This document shows positions 27,713 through 38,074 of a DNA stretch of 64,000 nt, one piece after another. Position 1 is the first letter of the stretch. Each line of letters opens with the position of its first letter. The notes under the pieces were generated by a model. It was not told the DNA's origin, made no database searches, and saw nothing but the letters and a program-made list of their open reading frames with translations. This stretch comes from an uncultured Desulfovibrio sp. (GTDB taxonomy: Bacteria > Desulfobacterota > Desulfovibrionia > Desulfovibrionales > Desulfovibrionaceae), in the NCBI GenBank assembly GCA_910587035.1, contig CAJUMQ010000001.1, forward strand, positions 230,113-294,112, written 5' to 3'. Both the position numbers and the translations under genes were made by a program.

Positions 27713-28732
27713 CTATTTATTATTTTTAAGATAGCTCTTTGCCCTGGTGGCCTCAGGTGATTTGGGGAACTTGGATATAAGCTCCTGCATGCGAGCCCTG
27801 GCTGCTGCGCCCTGATTCATTTTGCCAAAACAGATGCCCTGTTTTAGGTAGGCCCCGGGGGCGCTGGAAGATTTGCCATATTTCTTGATGACCGTATCAT
27901 AGGCCAGTGCCGCCTCCGGAAAACGGTTGCGCTGAAAAAGGCATTCCGCCAGATAATACTGAGCCTCCGGAGTCTGGGTATGGTCCGGATAATTTTTGAG
28001 AAAATCCGAAAAAGCTCTCTCGGCGGCGTCATAGTTGCGGGCATTGTATGAATTTACACCGGCATCAAACAGGGCAAGGGACAGATCCTTTTTGGGGACC
28101 TGCACCTCCGGCTTGGGGTCTGCCATGCCCCAGGTGCTTTCTGATGGCGGCTGCACGGTCTGCATGGCAGGATTCGCCGTCTGGGCATTCTCCGCCGGCA
28201 GACCATAACTGCCCGTGGCCGGCGGAACAGCCGGCTGGGGAGCGCTTTGAGTTGCTCCATAGGCCGAACTGTCCGGCGCGCCAGCCGGAGAAATCCCTGT
28301 GCCAGCCCCAGCAGCCCCAGGCGCAACAGCCGCCTGCTGCCGTGAAGCAGCCATTGGATCGCCAAGATCAAGGTTCAGAGCCATATTGTTGTCTACCTGC
28401 CGCAGGGCCGCGTCATGCTGGCGCACGCGATCCGCGAGCGCCCTGGCGCCTCCGGCATTATTGAGATCATCCAGCTGGCCTTTAAGATCATTGATTTCCT
28501 GGCGCATTGCCTGTATCTGGTTCCAGGCATCGGCCTGCTGCGGCTGTATCTGCCTGAGCTGCATATCCTGCTGTGCCACCCTTTGTTCCAGCTCGTGATC
28601 ACTGCCAAAAGGCGCGCAGGATGCGCAGACAAGAGTACCCAGGATAAGCATTCCCCGCCAGCCGCCCTGCCTGCAGGATAACCGGCTCAAATAAATTCCG
28701 CTGTTTCCAGTTGAAGAATTTGCTTTCTGCAT
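27713..28732 (-). CDS. cpoB: CpoB/YbgF-like envelope protein with coiled coil and TPR repeats
   Basis: 339 residues. The N-terminus has a hydrophobic export segment (GMLILGTLVCASCAP, residues about 27-41) with a nearby Cys but an imperfect lipobox. A coiled coil (residues about 45-115) and an Ala/Pro/Gln-rich linker follow, then C-terminal TPR repeats starting at SLALFDAGVNSYNARNYDAAERAF, here about residue 218. This is the architecture of CpoB, which coordinates Tol-Pal and peptidoglycan synthesis at division. The tol-pal genes are not nearby. GAGG before the ATG at 28732 supports the start. Confidence 0.82.
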   Translation of the reverse strand: MQKANSSTGNSGIYLSRLSCRQGGWRGMLILGTLVCASCAPFGSDHELEQRVAQQDMQLRQIQPQQADAWNQIQAMRQEINDLKGQLDDLNNAGGARALADRVRQHDAALRQVDNNMALNLDLGDPMAASRQQAAVAPGAAGAGTGISPAGAPDSSAYGATQSAPQPAVPPATGSYGLPAENAQTANPAMQTVQPPSESTWGMADPKPEVQVPKKDLSLALFDAGVNSYNARNYDAAERAFSDFLKNYPDHTQTPEAQYYLAECLFQRNRFPEAALAYDTVIKKYGKSSSAPGAYLKQGICFGKMNQGAAARARMQELISKFPKSPEATRAKSYLKNNK

Positions 28733-28882
28733 GGGAACCTCACGAGTTTGATGAAATGCAGCCAGATGGATGGCACGTCTATACAGCATTTGTGTTTTGA
28801 TAATTTCACGAACATCCTTGCCATTGGCAAATCAGCGCAGGCGTTTACCTTGTTTTGAACGGAAATCACCTGCAAGGCAGCG

Positions 28883-29089
28883 CTAGATGGTATTGAGGGG
28901 CATTGCCTGCCGTCTGCCAAAAAAAATGTATATCAGGCCTCCAAGCACAGGCAGCAGCACAACCAGGGCAAGCCAGGCCACTTTTCTCTGCATTGTCTCA
29001 AAGGCATGATTCCAGATATGCCAGATGCTCCAAAAGGTGGGCAGCATGGGCAACAGGAGAATTATTATATGCCACCAGGCAAAAGTCAC
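28883..29089 (-). CDS. PLDc_N-like small membrane protein
   Basis: 68 residues with two hydrophobic segments and the PLDc_N-like pattern ([20 protein letters not shown], then [11 protein letters not shown]). The GTG at 29089 is chosen because it overlaps the lspA stop as GTGA and has GGGAGGG upstream; the open frame before it lies within lspA. The function of these short proteins is unknown; the domain is named from the N-terminus of cardiolipin synthases. Confidence 0.8.
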   Translation of the reverse strand: MTFAWWHIIILLLPMLPTFWSIWHIWNHAFETMQRKVAWLALVVLLPVLGGLIYIFFGRRQAMPLNTI

Positions 29090-29586
29090 CGGGCGCCCTC
29101 CCCTGGAGCTTTGTGCCACACGGCCACACAGGCGATAAAAGCGCCAACACAGATGCCGCAATCCGCCACGTTAAAGGCAGGCCAGTGCCACTGCTGCCAG
29201 TAAAAATCCAGAAAATCCACCACCGCGCGAAATCTCACCCTGTCAACAAGATTGCCCAGAGCCCCCCCGAGAATCAGGCCCAGCGCCATGCATAGCCATG
29301 GCCGCTGTCTCGAGCCTTTCAATAGCGCGAGGATTACCCCTGTTGCAAGTATGGTGGCCGCCAGAAACAGCCAGAACTGCCACTCAATGTCATGCCTGTT
29401 CAAAAAGCCAAAGGCGGCGCCACGATTGCGAACATCCACAAGATCAAAAAAACCTGGAATGACCACCACGCTGCGCCCAGGAGGCAACCAGGTCATGATC
29501 AGCCATTTCGTAAACTGATCCAGAGCCAGTGTGACAACCAGACTCACCGTAAAGAGCCAATAAAAGCCAGCGGATTTTAAGGACAT
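29086..29586 (-). CDS. lspA: Lipoprotein signal peptidase
   Basis: 166 residues with four membrane segments. LspA cleaves the signal peptides of prolipoproteins. Family motifs: [23 protein letters not shown] with the first catalytic Asp, and VDFLDFYW followed by [14 protein letters not shown] with the second. It follows ileS by 69 bases, the common ileS-lspA order. Lipoprotein clients in this window include the products at 12106 and 39967. Confidence 0.96.
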   Translation of the reverse strand: MSLKSAGFYWLFTVSLVVTLALDQFTKWLIMTWLPPGRSVVVIPGFFDLVDVRNRGAAFGFLNRHDIEWQFWLFLAATILATGVILALLKGSRQRPWLCMALGLILGGALGNLVDRVRFRAVVDFLDFYWQQWHWPAFNVADCGICVGAFIACVAVWHKAPGEGAR

Positions 29587-29655
29587 CCAGCCACCATTTT
29601 GAGATCAGAGCCACCTGCATAAAGCCAGATGTACTCCAGATATACGCGCCATATG

Positions 29656-32466
29656 CTACAGGGATTTAATCACTTCTGCACATCTTGGACAAAGATCGGG
29701 ATATTCCGCATCCTGGCCCAATTCCTCGGTATAAATCCAGCATCTTGCGCATTTTTCGCCATGCGCCTTTTCAACCTTTATGGCCACGCCTTCCAGCTCA
29801 GGCACCCTGGCACTGTCAGCAGGTGCATTTTCGAGAGGTTCCAGCAACAGCTGCGAGACAATAAATACGGCACGCAAATCCGCATTCAGGCCCTTGAGCC
29901 TTTGCATGGCGGATGCATCTGCATATATGGTCACGCGGCTGTCCAGGGAGTGACCGGTAAGGCCTTCCTGGCGCAATTTTTCCACAGCGCGGTTTGCGGC
30001 GCCGCGCACGGCAATAAGAAAATCCCAGTCTTCCCTGGTTTTGCCATCCAGCAGAAAACCATCCAGGGGCATGGGCTGCAGGGCAAACACAGTCGTTTCC
30101 GGTCCCCTGAGCTCCTGGGGCAGACTCTGGTAGATTTCTTCCGCTGTAAAGGACAGCACAGGCGCCATATCCAGCAGCAACAGTCGCACAATGTGCCACA
30201 GGGCAGTTTGCGCAGATTTGCGGGCATGGCTTGCGCATGCGGATGCATACAGGCGATCCTTGAGAATATCCAGATAAAATGCGGAGAGGTCAGTCACGCA
30301 ATAGTTATGCAGACCGTGGAAGACCTTGTGAAACTCAAAATCAAGATAGGCGGCATCCATTTTGGCCTTTAGTCTGGCGGCAGTGTCCAGGGCCAGGGCA
30401 TCCAGGGGCAGAAGTTCGCCCACAGACAGGATCTCGTCCCTTCTGAGATCATAAAGATTGCCAAGGATAAAACGGCATGTGTTGCGAATACGTCGATAGG
30501 CATCCACCAGGCGATTTAATATCTGATCGGAAATGCGGATATCCTCGCGGTAATCAACAGAGGACACCCACAGGCGAAGAATGTCCGCGCCATATTTGTC
30601 GATCAGTTTTTGCGGCGCAATAACATTGCCAAGGGATTTGGACATCTTATGCCCTTTGCCATCCACCACATAGCCATGGGTAAGAACCGCCTTGTAGGGA
30701 GCGCGACCGCGTACGCCCTCCGAGATAAGCAGGGAGCTGTGGAACCAGCCCCGGTGCTGATCCGATCCCTCAAGATAGAGATCCGCGGGAAATGAGAGCT
30801 TCTCCCTGGCCTCCAGAACTGCGGCAAAACTGGTGCCGGAGTCAAACCAGACATCGAGGATGTCCGTTTCCCTGCTCCACTGCTGCTGGCCGCATTCCGG
30901 ACATTTCAGGCCTGGGGGCACAATTTCCTCGAGAGGCGCCTCATACCAGAAATCGCAGCCTGTGGGATGGGTTGCAAAGCGGGAGCAGATCTCGCGCATC
31001 CAGGCCGGATCATTCCATGCATGCCCGCAATGGCCGCACTTCAGGGCCAATATGGGCACACCCCATTGCCTTTGACGGGATATGCACCAGTCCGGCCGCA
31101 TTTCAATCATATTGTAAATGCGATCCCGGCCCCAGGCGGGGATCCAGCGCACATCATTGTCTATGGCGGCCAGGGCCCGCTGCCGGAGATTATTCGCCTC
31201 CATGCTTATGAACCATTGCGTGGTGGCGCGGAAGATGACCGGTTTTTTGCAGCGCCAGCAATGCGGATAGGAATGGGAGATAGACGAAGCATTGAGGAGC
31301 GCGCCCTTCTCGCGCAAAAGCCCGATTACTTCTGGATTGGCCTGCCAGACAGTCTGGCCGCCAAAAAATTCCACGCCGGGCAGAAAACGTCCAGAATCAT
31401 CAAGGGGAGAAAGGATCTCCAGCCCGTATTTCTGGCCAACATCATAGTCTTCGCGGCCATGGCCTGGCGCTGTATGCACACAGCCTGTGCCGGCATCCAG
31501 TGTCACATGCTGGCCGAGGATAAGAGGGGATTTGCGATCATAGAATGGATGGGAGGCCACAAGCCCTTCAAGCTGCGCCCCGTTGACCTGGCCAAGCACG
31601 CGGGGATTGTCCCAGCCAAACAGGCGCGCGCATTCGTCAAGCCGCTCCCTGGCAAGCAAGTACTGGCGCCCTCCCTGTTCCACAAGAACATATTCAAAGT
31701 CCGGATGCAGGCATACAGCCTCATTGTCCGGCAATGTCCAGGGAGTGGTGGTCCAGATCACGACGAAGGCGGCATCGGGCGTGGCCTGTGCAAACAGTTT
31801 TTCAAGACCGGCATCCGGCAAAGGAAAGGCCACATAAATTGAGGGCGACTCGGTCTCGGCATACTCCACTTCCGCCTCGGCAAGGGCTGTGTGGCAGGAG
31901 CAGCACCAGTATACAGGTTTTTTGGCCCGTATCACGCTGCCATTGGCCACAAAAGTGGCAAGATTTGCGGCTGTGGCCGCCTCATAGGCCGGATTCATGC
32001 TGAGATATGGATCCTGCCAGTCTCCAAGAACGCCAAGCCGTATAAATTCCCCGCGCTGCACATTGATCCACTCATTGGCATAGGCGCGGCACATGGCGCG
32101 CACTTCCAGCGCCGAGAGGGATTTGCCCTTTTTTTTGATCTCCTGCTCCACCTTGTGCTCTATCGGCAGGCCATGGCAATCCCAGCCTGGCACATATTCG
32201 CAGGACATGCCGCGCATGTTGCGGGATTTAACAACTATATCCTTCAAAATCTTGTTCAGGGCTGTGCCCATGTGGATATGGCCATTGGCATACGGCGGCC
32301 CGTCATGCAACACAAAGCGGCCATTGGAGCCGGATGCCGCAATCATGGCCTCGCGCGCATGGATATCGTTCCAGAACTTGATCATCTCCGGCTCGCGCTT
32401 CGTCAGGCTGGCCTTCATGGGAAAATCTGTTTTTGTCAGATTGAGAGTATCTTTATAGTCACGCAT
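29656..32466 (-). CDS. ileS: Isoleucyl-tRNA synthetase
   Basis: 936 residues, normal for bacterial IleRS with a zinc tail. Class I signatures: [17 protein letters not shown] (HIGH region, residue about 57) and [12 protein letters not shown]. The editing domain lies between them, and the C-terminal zinc site has [10 protein letters not shown] and LCPRCAEV. No T-box or isoleucine-rich leader lies upstream, only a plain promoter. Confidence 0.98.
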   Translation of the reverse strand: MRDYKDTLNLTKTDFPMKASLTKREPEMIKFWNDIHAREAMIAASGSNGRFVLHDGPPYANGHIHMGTALNKILKDIVVKSRNMRGMSCEYVPGWDCHGLPIEHKVEQEIKKKGKSLSALEVRAMCRAYANEWINVQRGEFIRLGVLGDWQDPYLSMNPAYEAATAANLATFVANGSVIRAKKPVYWCCSCHTALAEAEVEYAETESPSIYVAFPLPDAGLEKLFAQATPDAAFVVIWTTTPWTLPDNEAVCLHPDFEYVLVEQGGRQYLLARERLDECARLFGWDNPRVLGQVNGAQLEGLVASHPFYDRKSPLILGQHVTLDAGTGCVHTAPGHGREDYDVGQKYGLEILSPLDDSGRFLPGVEFFGGQTVWQANPEVIGLLREKGALLNASSISHSYPHCWRCKKPVIFRATTQWFISMEANNLRQRALAAIDNDVRWIPAWGRDRIYNMIEMRPDWCISRQRQWGVPILALKCGHCGHAWNDPAWMREICSRFATHPTGCDFWYEAPLEEIVPPGLKCPECGQQQWSRETDILDVWFDSGTSFAAVLEAREKLSFPADLYLEGSDQHRGWFHSSLLISEGVRGRAPYKAVLTHGYVVDGKGHKMSKSLGNVIAPQKLIDKYGADILRLWVSSVDYREDIRISDQILNRLVDAYRRIRNTCRFILGNLYDLRRDEILSVGELLPLDALALDTAARLKAKMDAAYLDFEFHKVFHGLHNYCVTDLSAFYLDILKDRLYASACASHARKSAQTALWHIVRLLLLDMAPVLSFTAEEIYQSLPQELRGPETTVFALQPMPLDGFLLDGKTREDWDFLIAVRGAANRAVEKLRQEGLTGHSLDSRVTIYADASAMQRLKGLNADLRAVFIVSQLLLEPLENAPADSARVPELEGVAIKVEKAHGEKCARCWIYTEELGQDAEYPDLCPRCAEVIKSL

Positions 32467-32537
32467 GCCAACTCCACATTGTGCAATAATCCCGAACTGT
32501 CCGGAACGGCTAAAATAACAAAGCGATTTTGATACAA

Positions 32538-32566
32538 CTTGTAGTTTGCCAATGTCGCAAAGTCAA
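32538..32566 (-). promoter_or_regulatory. Sigma-70-type promoter for ileS-lspA
   Basis: On the minus strand TTGACT and TACAAG are separated by 17 bases, about 72 bases before the ileS ATG. Matches are 5/6 and 4/6 to consensus at optimal spacing. Confidence 0.6.
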
Positions 32567-32592
32567 GAATGCCATCCGGATGTCATACTGTA

Positions 32593-34449
32593 TCAGCGCA
32601 CCGCCAATGTGACGGGCAGCAAATCCAGGGAATGCCAGGCGCCTCCAGGCCTGACCAGCCAAAGACGCCCCACATCAAAAATCTTCAATATCGGCGATGT
32701 GCCAGTAATAATCCCAGGCGCGGACGCAGACAGGGCAATGTCCGTCCTGGCCAGCAGCAGTGGCACCAGCCAGGCAGGCGCATGGGGCGTGCCAAGCCAC
32801 GCCATGATATGTCGCGCAATCCCATGGGGGAGCAAATTCAGGAGAGCGTTTGCCCCATAATAATAGACATGCGCCACCTGGGCGCCTTCGGCCGCACCAG
32901 TTCTCATCTCCACCCTTATGCGGTCATTGACCACCTGAATGCCAATGGCCGCATCGGTTCTGGAAAACTGCGGCTGCCCAATCCTGGCTGTGGCCTCTTT
33001 ATAACCTCTGGCGCCAACGACTTTTTCGAGGCCATAATAGGTGGCCATGGCGCGGTTGACCCAGAACCCGGGGTCTGAAGACAGATCCGGCTGATATTTG
33101 CCCAGAACCCAGTACCTGTCGCCGGTGCCTGGTGGCAGGGGGGGGATGGTGGCGCTGCCGCTGGCGGCATACAGAATTTTTTCCCTTTCCGCCACAAGGG
33201 CGTCAAGCCGGGTAAAATTGAAGACCTCATAGATCAGAGTGGCGGCGCAAAAAATGCAAAGGGTGCCGCGCAGGAACCGAAATTGCCTCAGCATGGCCGG
33301 GCGTGAATATTGTTCTATGGCCAGCCATACTATGCATCCGCATGGCACAAGCTGCAGGGCGGTTGTGGATAGGGCCCGGGCCGGAGGCCAGGGCGTGAAG
33401 AGATAGGCCGCATGGGTTAGCAGCGCAGGCAGCAGAAAAAGCAGAGCCGGCATGGGAAAATGACGCAAAAATTCCCGGCCATGAAGCCGCCACAGCCAGT
33501 AGCAGCCCCATATAAGAAAAATAAGCGGAACAATCTGGAAGAGGATTGCTCCAGGCAAATTTGCCAGCCAGGAGAGGACCCTTTGCGGCCAGCCGGCATC
33601 CAGCCACAAATGCACAGCGGGGTCATGTGTCAGGGCCATTCTTATGGCATTGCCCGGAGCCTTTAATGTGGCCAGGGCTCCGGCACAAAGACCCAGGGCG
33701 CAACAAAGCCTGTCAAGGGGGACTTTGCGGCCTTGACGCGGCTGCCTGAAATACAGCCAGCAGGCACAGGCAAGGGTGGTGGCTGGCAGCGCCGCGCTGG
33801 TTGCATAGTCCAGAGAGGCGACAAAGGCACCCCCCAAAAATGCCAGCGGGCAAATTATGCAGGCAAGTCCCGGTCCCGGCCTCTGCCATTTATCAAGGGC
33901 AAGCCTGAACCATGCCAAAATGGCTGCCTGACCCAGCAGGGCCGCCAGCCCCCCCACAGAAACCCAGAAAAAAGCCTCACCGAAGGAGGGGATGCCCGCC
34001 CACAGCAGGCCAGCGGTTGCAAGTATCCACCCCCCTGAGAGGTTTTGGCGCCAGCCGATGCCAAAAATGCAGATTTGCAGCAGGAACAGGAGCAGCCCGA
34101 AGCCTGCGGCCATAATCATGTGCATGAAGGGCGCAGGCAGCAAAAAGAGCAGATAGACGACAAGATTGCCTGTAAAACGGCCGCACCAGCCACGATACAT
34201 TCCAATGGCCTGGGTGAGCGCGGAGGTGGCGTCCGGGATGGCGGCAGTAATGGGATCGCCGGCATAAAAGGCCGCATAGCCCGGGCTGATGCTGCGGCTG
34301 AATATGAAATTATCTGTCATCATGGGAGAATGGGCCGCGAACCAGTAAAAAATTGCAGCCACAACACCAATGGCCAGCAGCGCGTAAAAACGCTTTTTTC
34401 CGATGCCGGGGGGCAACTCGGCCCGCCCCGGAGATGAGCGGTATTTCAT
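32593..34449 (-). CDS. Large polytopic membrane protein (DUF6056-like), probable cell-surface glycan function
   Basis: 618 residues from the ATG at 34449. About eleven to twelve hydrophobic segments occupy residues 20-430, followed by a soluble region of about 180 residues. It resembles DUF6056/GT-C-like integral proteins that modify surface polysaccharides, but no catalytic motif was recognised. It follows asnB by 17 bases and a GT2 glycosyltransferase beyond that, so it belongs to a surface-glycan set. No clear Shine-Dalgarno precedes the start. Confidence 0.65.
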   Translation of the reverse strand: MKYRSSPGRAELPPGIGKKRFYALLAIGVVAAIFYWFAAHSPMMTDNFIFSRSISPGYAAFYAGDPITAAIPDATSALTQAIGMYRGWCGRFTGNLVVYLLFLLPAPFMHMIMAAGFGLLLFLLQICIFGIGWRQNLSGGWILATAGLLWAGIPSFGEAFFWVSVGGLAALLGQAAILAWFRLALDKWQRPGPGLACIICPLAFLGGAFVASLDYATSAALPATTLACACWLYFRQPRQGRKVPLDRLCCALGLCAGALATLKAPGNAIRMALTHDPAVHLWLDAGWPQRVLSWLANLPGAILFQIVPLIFLIWGCYWLWRLHGREFLRHFPMPALLFLLPALLTHAAYLFTPWPPARALSTTALQLVPCGCIVWLAIEQYSRPAMLRQFRFLRGTLCIFCAATLIYEVFNFTRLDALVAEREKILYAASGSATIPPLPPGTGDRYWVLGKYQPDLSSDPGFWVNRAMATYYGLEKVVGARGYKEATARIGQPQFSRTDAAIGIQVVNDRIRVEMRTGAAEGAQVAHVYYYGANALLNLLPHGIARHIMAWLGTPHAPAWLVPLLLARTDIALSASAPGIITGTSPILKIFDVGRLWLVRPGGAWHSLDLLPVTLAVR

Positions 34450-34466
34450 GATATTTGTGGAAAACT

Positions 34467-36311
34467 TCAATTGGCCGCCATTTGCGGCAAATGGGAAAAA
34501 GCCTGCGCATCCCAAAGGAAATAGCGGAAATCGCCATGTCTTTTCTGATGCAGCGCCTGGCAATGGCGGAGTACACCGGGTTTAAGGCCAGGGATGTCGC
34601 CAGTGGGCACCGGCAGCGAACGCAGCCACGCATTGAGGGGAATGCCAAAACCCTTTTTGGGCTGACGGAGAATCTCCGGCGGTAACCATCCGGAAAGCGC
34701 CTTTTTTAACAAATATTTGCGCTGGCCATGCCTGTACTTGAAACGCATGGGCAAACGGCTGCAAAAATACGCAAGGTCATTGTCCAGAAAAACGGCCCTG
34801 GTTTCGAGGGAGACCATCATGCTCGCCCTGTCGGATTTGACGAGAATGTCATCGGGCAAATAGAGGCATGTAAAGAACATGAAAGCCTGCTGGAGTTCAT
34901 TTAGTGATGCATTTTCGTTGTAAAGCCGGCAGGCATCCGCAAACAGCTCCTCCGGATTGAGGGGGTCATCGAAAAATTTCCTGATTTCATCCGGCTCCAG
35001 GCCGCTCATCCAGACTGGCAACTGCATGGATGCGGGCCATGACAGGCCCCGCAGGGCCCTGGCCAGTTTGAACTGCAGGCTCATATTGCGGTCCGATGCC
35101 GGCAGGCGCCCAACGAGCTTGCGTGCCAGGCCATGCAGCCATGCCGGCACAACCTTGCGGTAAAATCCCGCCGGTGCCACAGCCGCAAGGGGGTCATAGC
35201 CGCCAAGCAACTCATCGCCGCCATCTCCCGACAAAGCCACCTTGACATGTTCCCTTGCAAAGCTGGACAGATGAAATGTGGGGATCAGGGAGGCATCGCC
35301 AAAGGGTTCGCTCATGCGCGAGAGGATATGGGGCAGCGATTCCCGCAGTTTCTCTTCTGTAAGGAGGCGCATGTCATTGCGCACCCCCAGATATCGGGCC
35401 ACTTTTTGGGCCTTGGCGGATTCATCAAAACTTTTTTCCCTGAAGCCTATGGTGAAAGTCCTCAGGCACTCCGGGCCCGCGGCCTCCACCGCGGCGGCCA
35501 GAACAGCGCTCGAATCCAGGCCGCCAGAGAGAAAAATACCAAGGGGAACATCGCTCAGGAGGCGTCTTTTGACAGCCTGCACCAGCAAACGCCGCAATTC
35601 GCGCGCAAGTTCCTCCTCCTCGCGCAGGGATTCATCCGGACGCAGGGCAAATTGCCAGTAGGATTTTAATGTAGTGGCGGAGGTTTCCAGATCAAAACGC
35701 AGCCACGAGCCAGGCGGCAGTCCATGGCAATGGCGATTCGCGCAACGGGATCCTGGCAGGTAGTTCCAGGAGAAAAAACGCTGGACATTGGCATGATCGA
35801 AAGATTTGTCAAAACCGGGCCAGAGGCGGAGGGCGCCAATTTCACTGGCAAAAGCAAAATATGGACCATTGCGGGCGTAAAAAAGGGGTTTTTCGCCAAA
35901 CCTGTCTCTTGCCAGTGTGAGCCTTTTTTTGCGAGGCTCGTAGATGGCGCAGGCAAACATGCCATTAAAACGCAAAAAGCAGTCCACATCCCACTGCAAA
36001 AAGGCCCTCAGTACGGTTTCCGTGTCGCTGTGGCTGGTGTGGAAGCGGTGCCCCAGTTTTTCCAGCTCCAGCCTTAGCTCGATATGGTTGTACACCTCGC
36101 CATTATAGACCAGAACCGCGCCTGTGGCCGCATCGAGCATGGGCTGGAGTCCGTGTTGCACATCGAGAATGCTTAGGCGCCTGTGGCCAAGGGCAACAGG
36201 TCCATCCATATAGACATGGCCATCGTCCGGACCACGATGCCAGAGGGCGGCGGTCATGTTCTCGATGGAGGCCGCATCCCCGGAGCCATAAAAACCGGTT
36301 ATTCCGCACAT
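34467..36311 (-). CDS. asnB: Asparagine synthetase B, glutamine-hydrolysing
   Basis: 614 residues. MCGITGFYG at the start places Cys2 as the N-terminal glutaminase nucleophile, so the ATG at 36311 is chosen over an upstream frame. RRLSILD, VYNGEVYNH and RDRFGEKPLFYA belong to the glutaminase domain; the synthetase domain has LGIFLSGGLDSSAVLA (PP-loop) and LSGDGGDELLGGY. Genes of this family inside glycan loci often amidate sugars or lipids rather than make free asparagine. Position between a GT2 and a polytopic membrane protein favours that, but amino acid synthesis is possible. Confidence 0.92.
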   Translation of the reverse strand: MCGITGFYGSGDAASIENMTAALWHRGPDDGHVYMDGPVALGHRRLSILDVQHGLQPMLDAATGAVLVYNGEVYNHIELRLELEKLGHRFHTSHSDTETVLRAFLQWDVDCFLRFNGMFACAIYEPRKKRLTLARDRFGEKPLFYARNGPYFAFASEIGALRLWPGFDKSFDHANVQRFFSWNYLPGSRCANRHCHGLPPGSWLRFDLETSATTLKSYWQFALRPDESLREEEELARELRRLLVQAVKRRLLSDVPLGIFLSGGLDSSAVLAAAVEAAGPECLRTFTIGFREKSFDESAKAQKVARYLGVRNDMRLLTEEKLRESLPHILSRMSEPFGDASLIPTFHLSSFAREHVKVALSGDGGDELLGGYDPLAAVAPAGFYRKVVPAWLHGLARKLVGRLPASDRNMSLQFKLARALRGLSWPASMQLPVWMSGLEPDEIRKFFDDPLNPEELFADACRLYNENASLNELQQAFMFFTCLYLPDDILVKSDRASMMVSLETRAVFLDNDLAYFCSRLPMRFKYRHGQRKYLLKKALSGWLPPEILRQPKKGFGIPLNAWLRSLPVPTGDIPGLKPGVLRHCQALHQKRHGDFRYFLWDAQAFSHLPQMAAN

Positions 36312-36324
36312 GGCAGGCTTGAAA

Positions 36325-37287
36325 TCAGTCCAGATGCCTGGAAGCGATGTTGATGGTATCGCGAATGAAGTAGGTATGCTGGCTTTGGGATTCAAAATAG
36401 GTTCTGGTGGTCACTTCAGCAAGCAGCCCCATTAAAATTCCCATGCAGCCCAGGAGAAAACAGATGCCGCTGAAAAGAGGCAGGGGGGTCTGGATGAGGC
36501 TGGTGTTGTAAAAAATCTTCAGCACAAGGGCCCATACCAGGGCAACGAAGGAGATAAAGAAGGACACAAGGCCAAAACCGCCAAAAATATAGATGGGCTT
36601 GGTGAGATATTTGGACAGGAACTTGACCACCAGGATATCAAGAATGACCTTGAACACCCGCTCGAGACCGTACTTGGAGCAGCCAAATTCGCGGCGGTGA
36701 TGCCTAACGGGAATTTCCGTCACCCTTGCGCCCTGCCAGGAGGCGTAAATGGGAATGAAACGATGCATTTCGCCATACAGACGCACATTTTTGATTACGT
36801 TTTTCTTGTAGGCTTTAAGAGTGCAGCCATAATCGTGCAAAAAGACTCCGGACACACGGGAGATGATGCCATTGGCCACACGGCTTGGAAAGTTGCGCTT
36901 GATGGCATTGTCCTTCCTGTCCTTGCGCCAGCCGGACACGACATCATAGCCTTCATCCAGCTTGGCCAGCAGCTTGGGAATGTCTGCCGGGTCATTTTGC
37001 AAATCGGAATCCAGAAATACCAGAATGTCACCGCTCGCAAAATCAATGCCGGCCTGGATGGCGGCTGTCTGACCGGCATTGACGGCAAAGCGCACCACCT
37101 TGAAGCGGCTGTCCCTGGCTGCCTGCTGCGACAGGAGCCGCCAGGAATCATCCGTGCTGCCATCATCCACAAGAATGATTTCCACATCAGGCAGACTGGG
37201 AGCCACAGCCTCAAGCTCCTCAAAAAGCCTGGGCAAACTGCCAGCCTCATTATATACCGGAACAATAATGCTTATGTTTTCTTTCAT
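36325..37287 (-). CDS. Membrane-anchored GT2 glycosyltransferase (polyprenyl-phosphate type)
   Basis: 320 residues from the ATG at 37287. The GT-A domain begins ISIIVPVYNEAGSLPRLFEEL and contains ILVDDGSTDDSW and VFLDSDLQNDPADIP (the metal-binding DxD region). Two membrane segments near the C-terminus (residues about 230-300) match the DPM1/ArnC/GtrB group, which load a sugar onto undecaprenyl phosphate. A GTG at 37314 is an alternative start; neither has a good Shine-Dalgarno. It is the first gene of the GT2-asnB-membrane protein set. Confidence 0.88.
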   Translation of the reverse strand: MKENISIIVPVYNEAGSLPRLFEELEAVAPSLPDVEIILVDDGSTDDSWRLLSQQAARDSRFKVVRFAVNAGQTAAIQAGIDFASGDILVFLDSDLQNDPADIPKLLAKLDEGYDVVSGWRKDRKDNAIKRNFPSRVANGIISRVSGVFLHDYGCTLKAYKKNVIKNVRLYGEMHRFIPIYASWQGARVTEIPVRHHRREFGCSKYGLERVFKVILDILVVKFLSKYLTKPIYIFGGFGLVSFFISFVALVWALVLKIFYNTSLIQTPLPLFSGICFLLGCMGILMGLLAEVTTRTYFESQSQHTYFIRDTINIASRHLD

Positions 37288-37370
37288 CAGCAGGGTTATT
37301 GCTTTTAAAATCACATATGGAGGCGTCCCTTGCGGGCACCTGGATCACAGAATATTATTTATTTTGCTTT

Positions 37371-37397
37371 TTTATACCCAAAAAATGTTATAGTCAA
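37371..37397 (-). promoter_or_regulatory. Possible promoter for the GT2-asnB set
   Basis: TTGACT and TATAAA on the minus strand, 15 bases apart, which is shorter than ideal. AT-rich surroundings and position about 84 bases before the GT2 start support it weakly. Confidence 0.35.
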
Positions 37398-37528
37398 ACC
37401 CGCTGCGGCAGGAATGGCGCAAGCGCACGCCGCGATACTCCCCTCGGGCATGTTCCTGCTTTTTCTGGACTATCCCGCTGTCAGGGGCATATTTTAATCC
37501 GACGCGCGCCAACATTGCCCAAATGCCC

Positions 37529-37557
37529 TTGACACGCCACTTGGGTGACGCTATCCA
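37529..37557 (+). promoter_or_regulatory. Sigma-70-type promoter for the ferredoxin gene
   Basis: Perfect TTGACA, 17-base spacer, TATCCA. The predicted start of transcription is about 50 bases before the ferredoxin ATG. Confidence 0.62.
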
Positions 37558-37613
37558 TTTTGCAAGTGGTCGCAAGGCGGCCCCTGCTATTGAAACCCAT
37601 CAAGGAGGAAATT

Positions 37614-37802
37614 ATGGGCTACAATGTAACTGTGGATGTCGACAAGTGCGTTGGCTGTGGTGAATGTGTGGACGTTTGCCCGGTTGAAGTCTATGAAATG
37701 AAAGACGGCAAATCCGATCCCGTGAATGCCGAAGAATGCCTCGGCTGTGAGTCCTGTGTGGAGGTCTGCGAAGGCCACTGCATCACAGTTGAAGAGCAGT
37801 AG
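37614..37802 (+). CDS. 2[4Fe-4S] ferredoxin
   Basis: 62 residues. Two CxxCxxCxxxC clusters are complete (CVGCGECVDVCP at residues 12-23 and CLGCESCVEVCE at 43-54), giving a small low-potential electron carrier. The ATG at 37614 has AAGGAGGA before it. The gene is monocistronic, with its own promoter and terminator, as expected for an abundant ferredoxin. Likely users include 2-oxoacid oxidoreductases such as the IorB complex, by inference. Confidence 0.96.
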   Translation: MGYNVTVDVDKCVGCGECVDVCPVEVYEMKDGKSDPVNAEECLGCESCVEVCEGHCITVEEQ

Positions 37803-37810
37803 AAAATTCC

Positions 37811-37847
37811 GGGCCGCAGCCGTCATACCCGCCTCTGCGGCCCTTTT
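37811..37847 (+). terminator. Intrinsic terminator of the ferredoxin gene
   Basis: GGGCCGCAG (37811-37819) pairs with CTGCGGCCC (37835-37843), followed by TTTT. The loop is 15 bases. Confidence 0.82.
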
Positions 37848-38074
37848 CCCCTCCCCATCCGTTAAAGCGGCTCCGTTGCAGCATTTGCCTGTTTTCAACA
37901 TATGGATGCAGGGGGCAATATGATTTGCAGCCGGCCTTGTCACTGGCAGGACCGGTATTATTATTTAACTGCTGGCTGGCAAGCAGAGTGGCTGGCCACC
38001 AGCTCATATTCACCAAGCGCTTCAAATCCCGCAAAGATGGCAGGCGCAGAAACTTTTTGGGCGGTGTATTGTAA

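Larger units (their letters stand above)
37288..37613. other. 326-base intergenic region between divergent GT2 and ferredoxin genes
   Basis: No open frame of interest. It holds a possible minus-strand promoter near 37371-37397 for the glycan genes and a good plus-strand promoter at 37529-37557 for the ferredoxin. The remainder, including a GC-rich patch at 37398-37440, shows no recognised element. Confidence 0.6.

Noticed and set aside
32467..32592. T-box riboswitch before ileS
   Set aside because: The region is only 126 bases, lacks the T-box core and terminator, and has an ordinary promoter.
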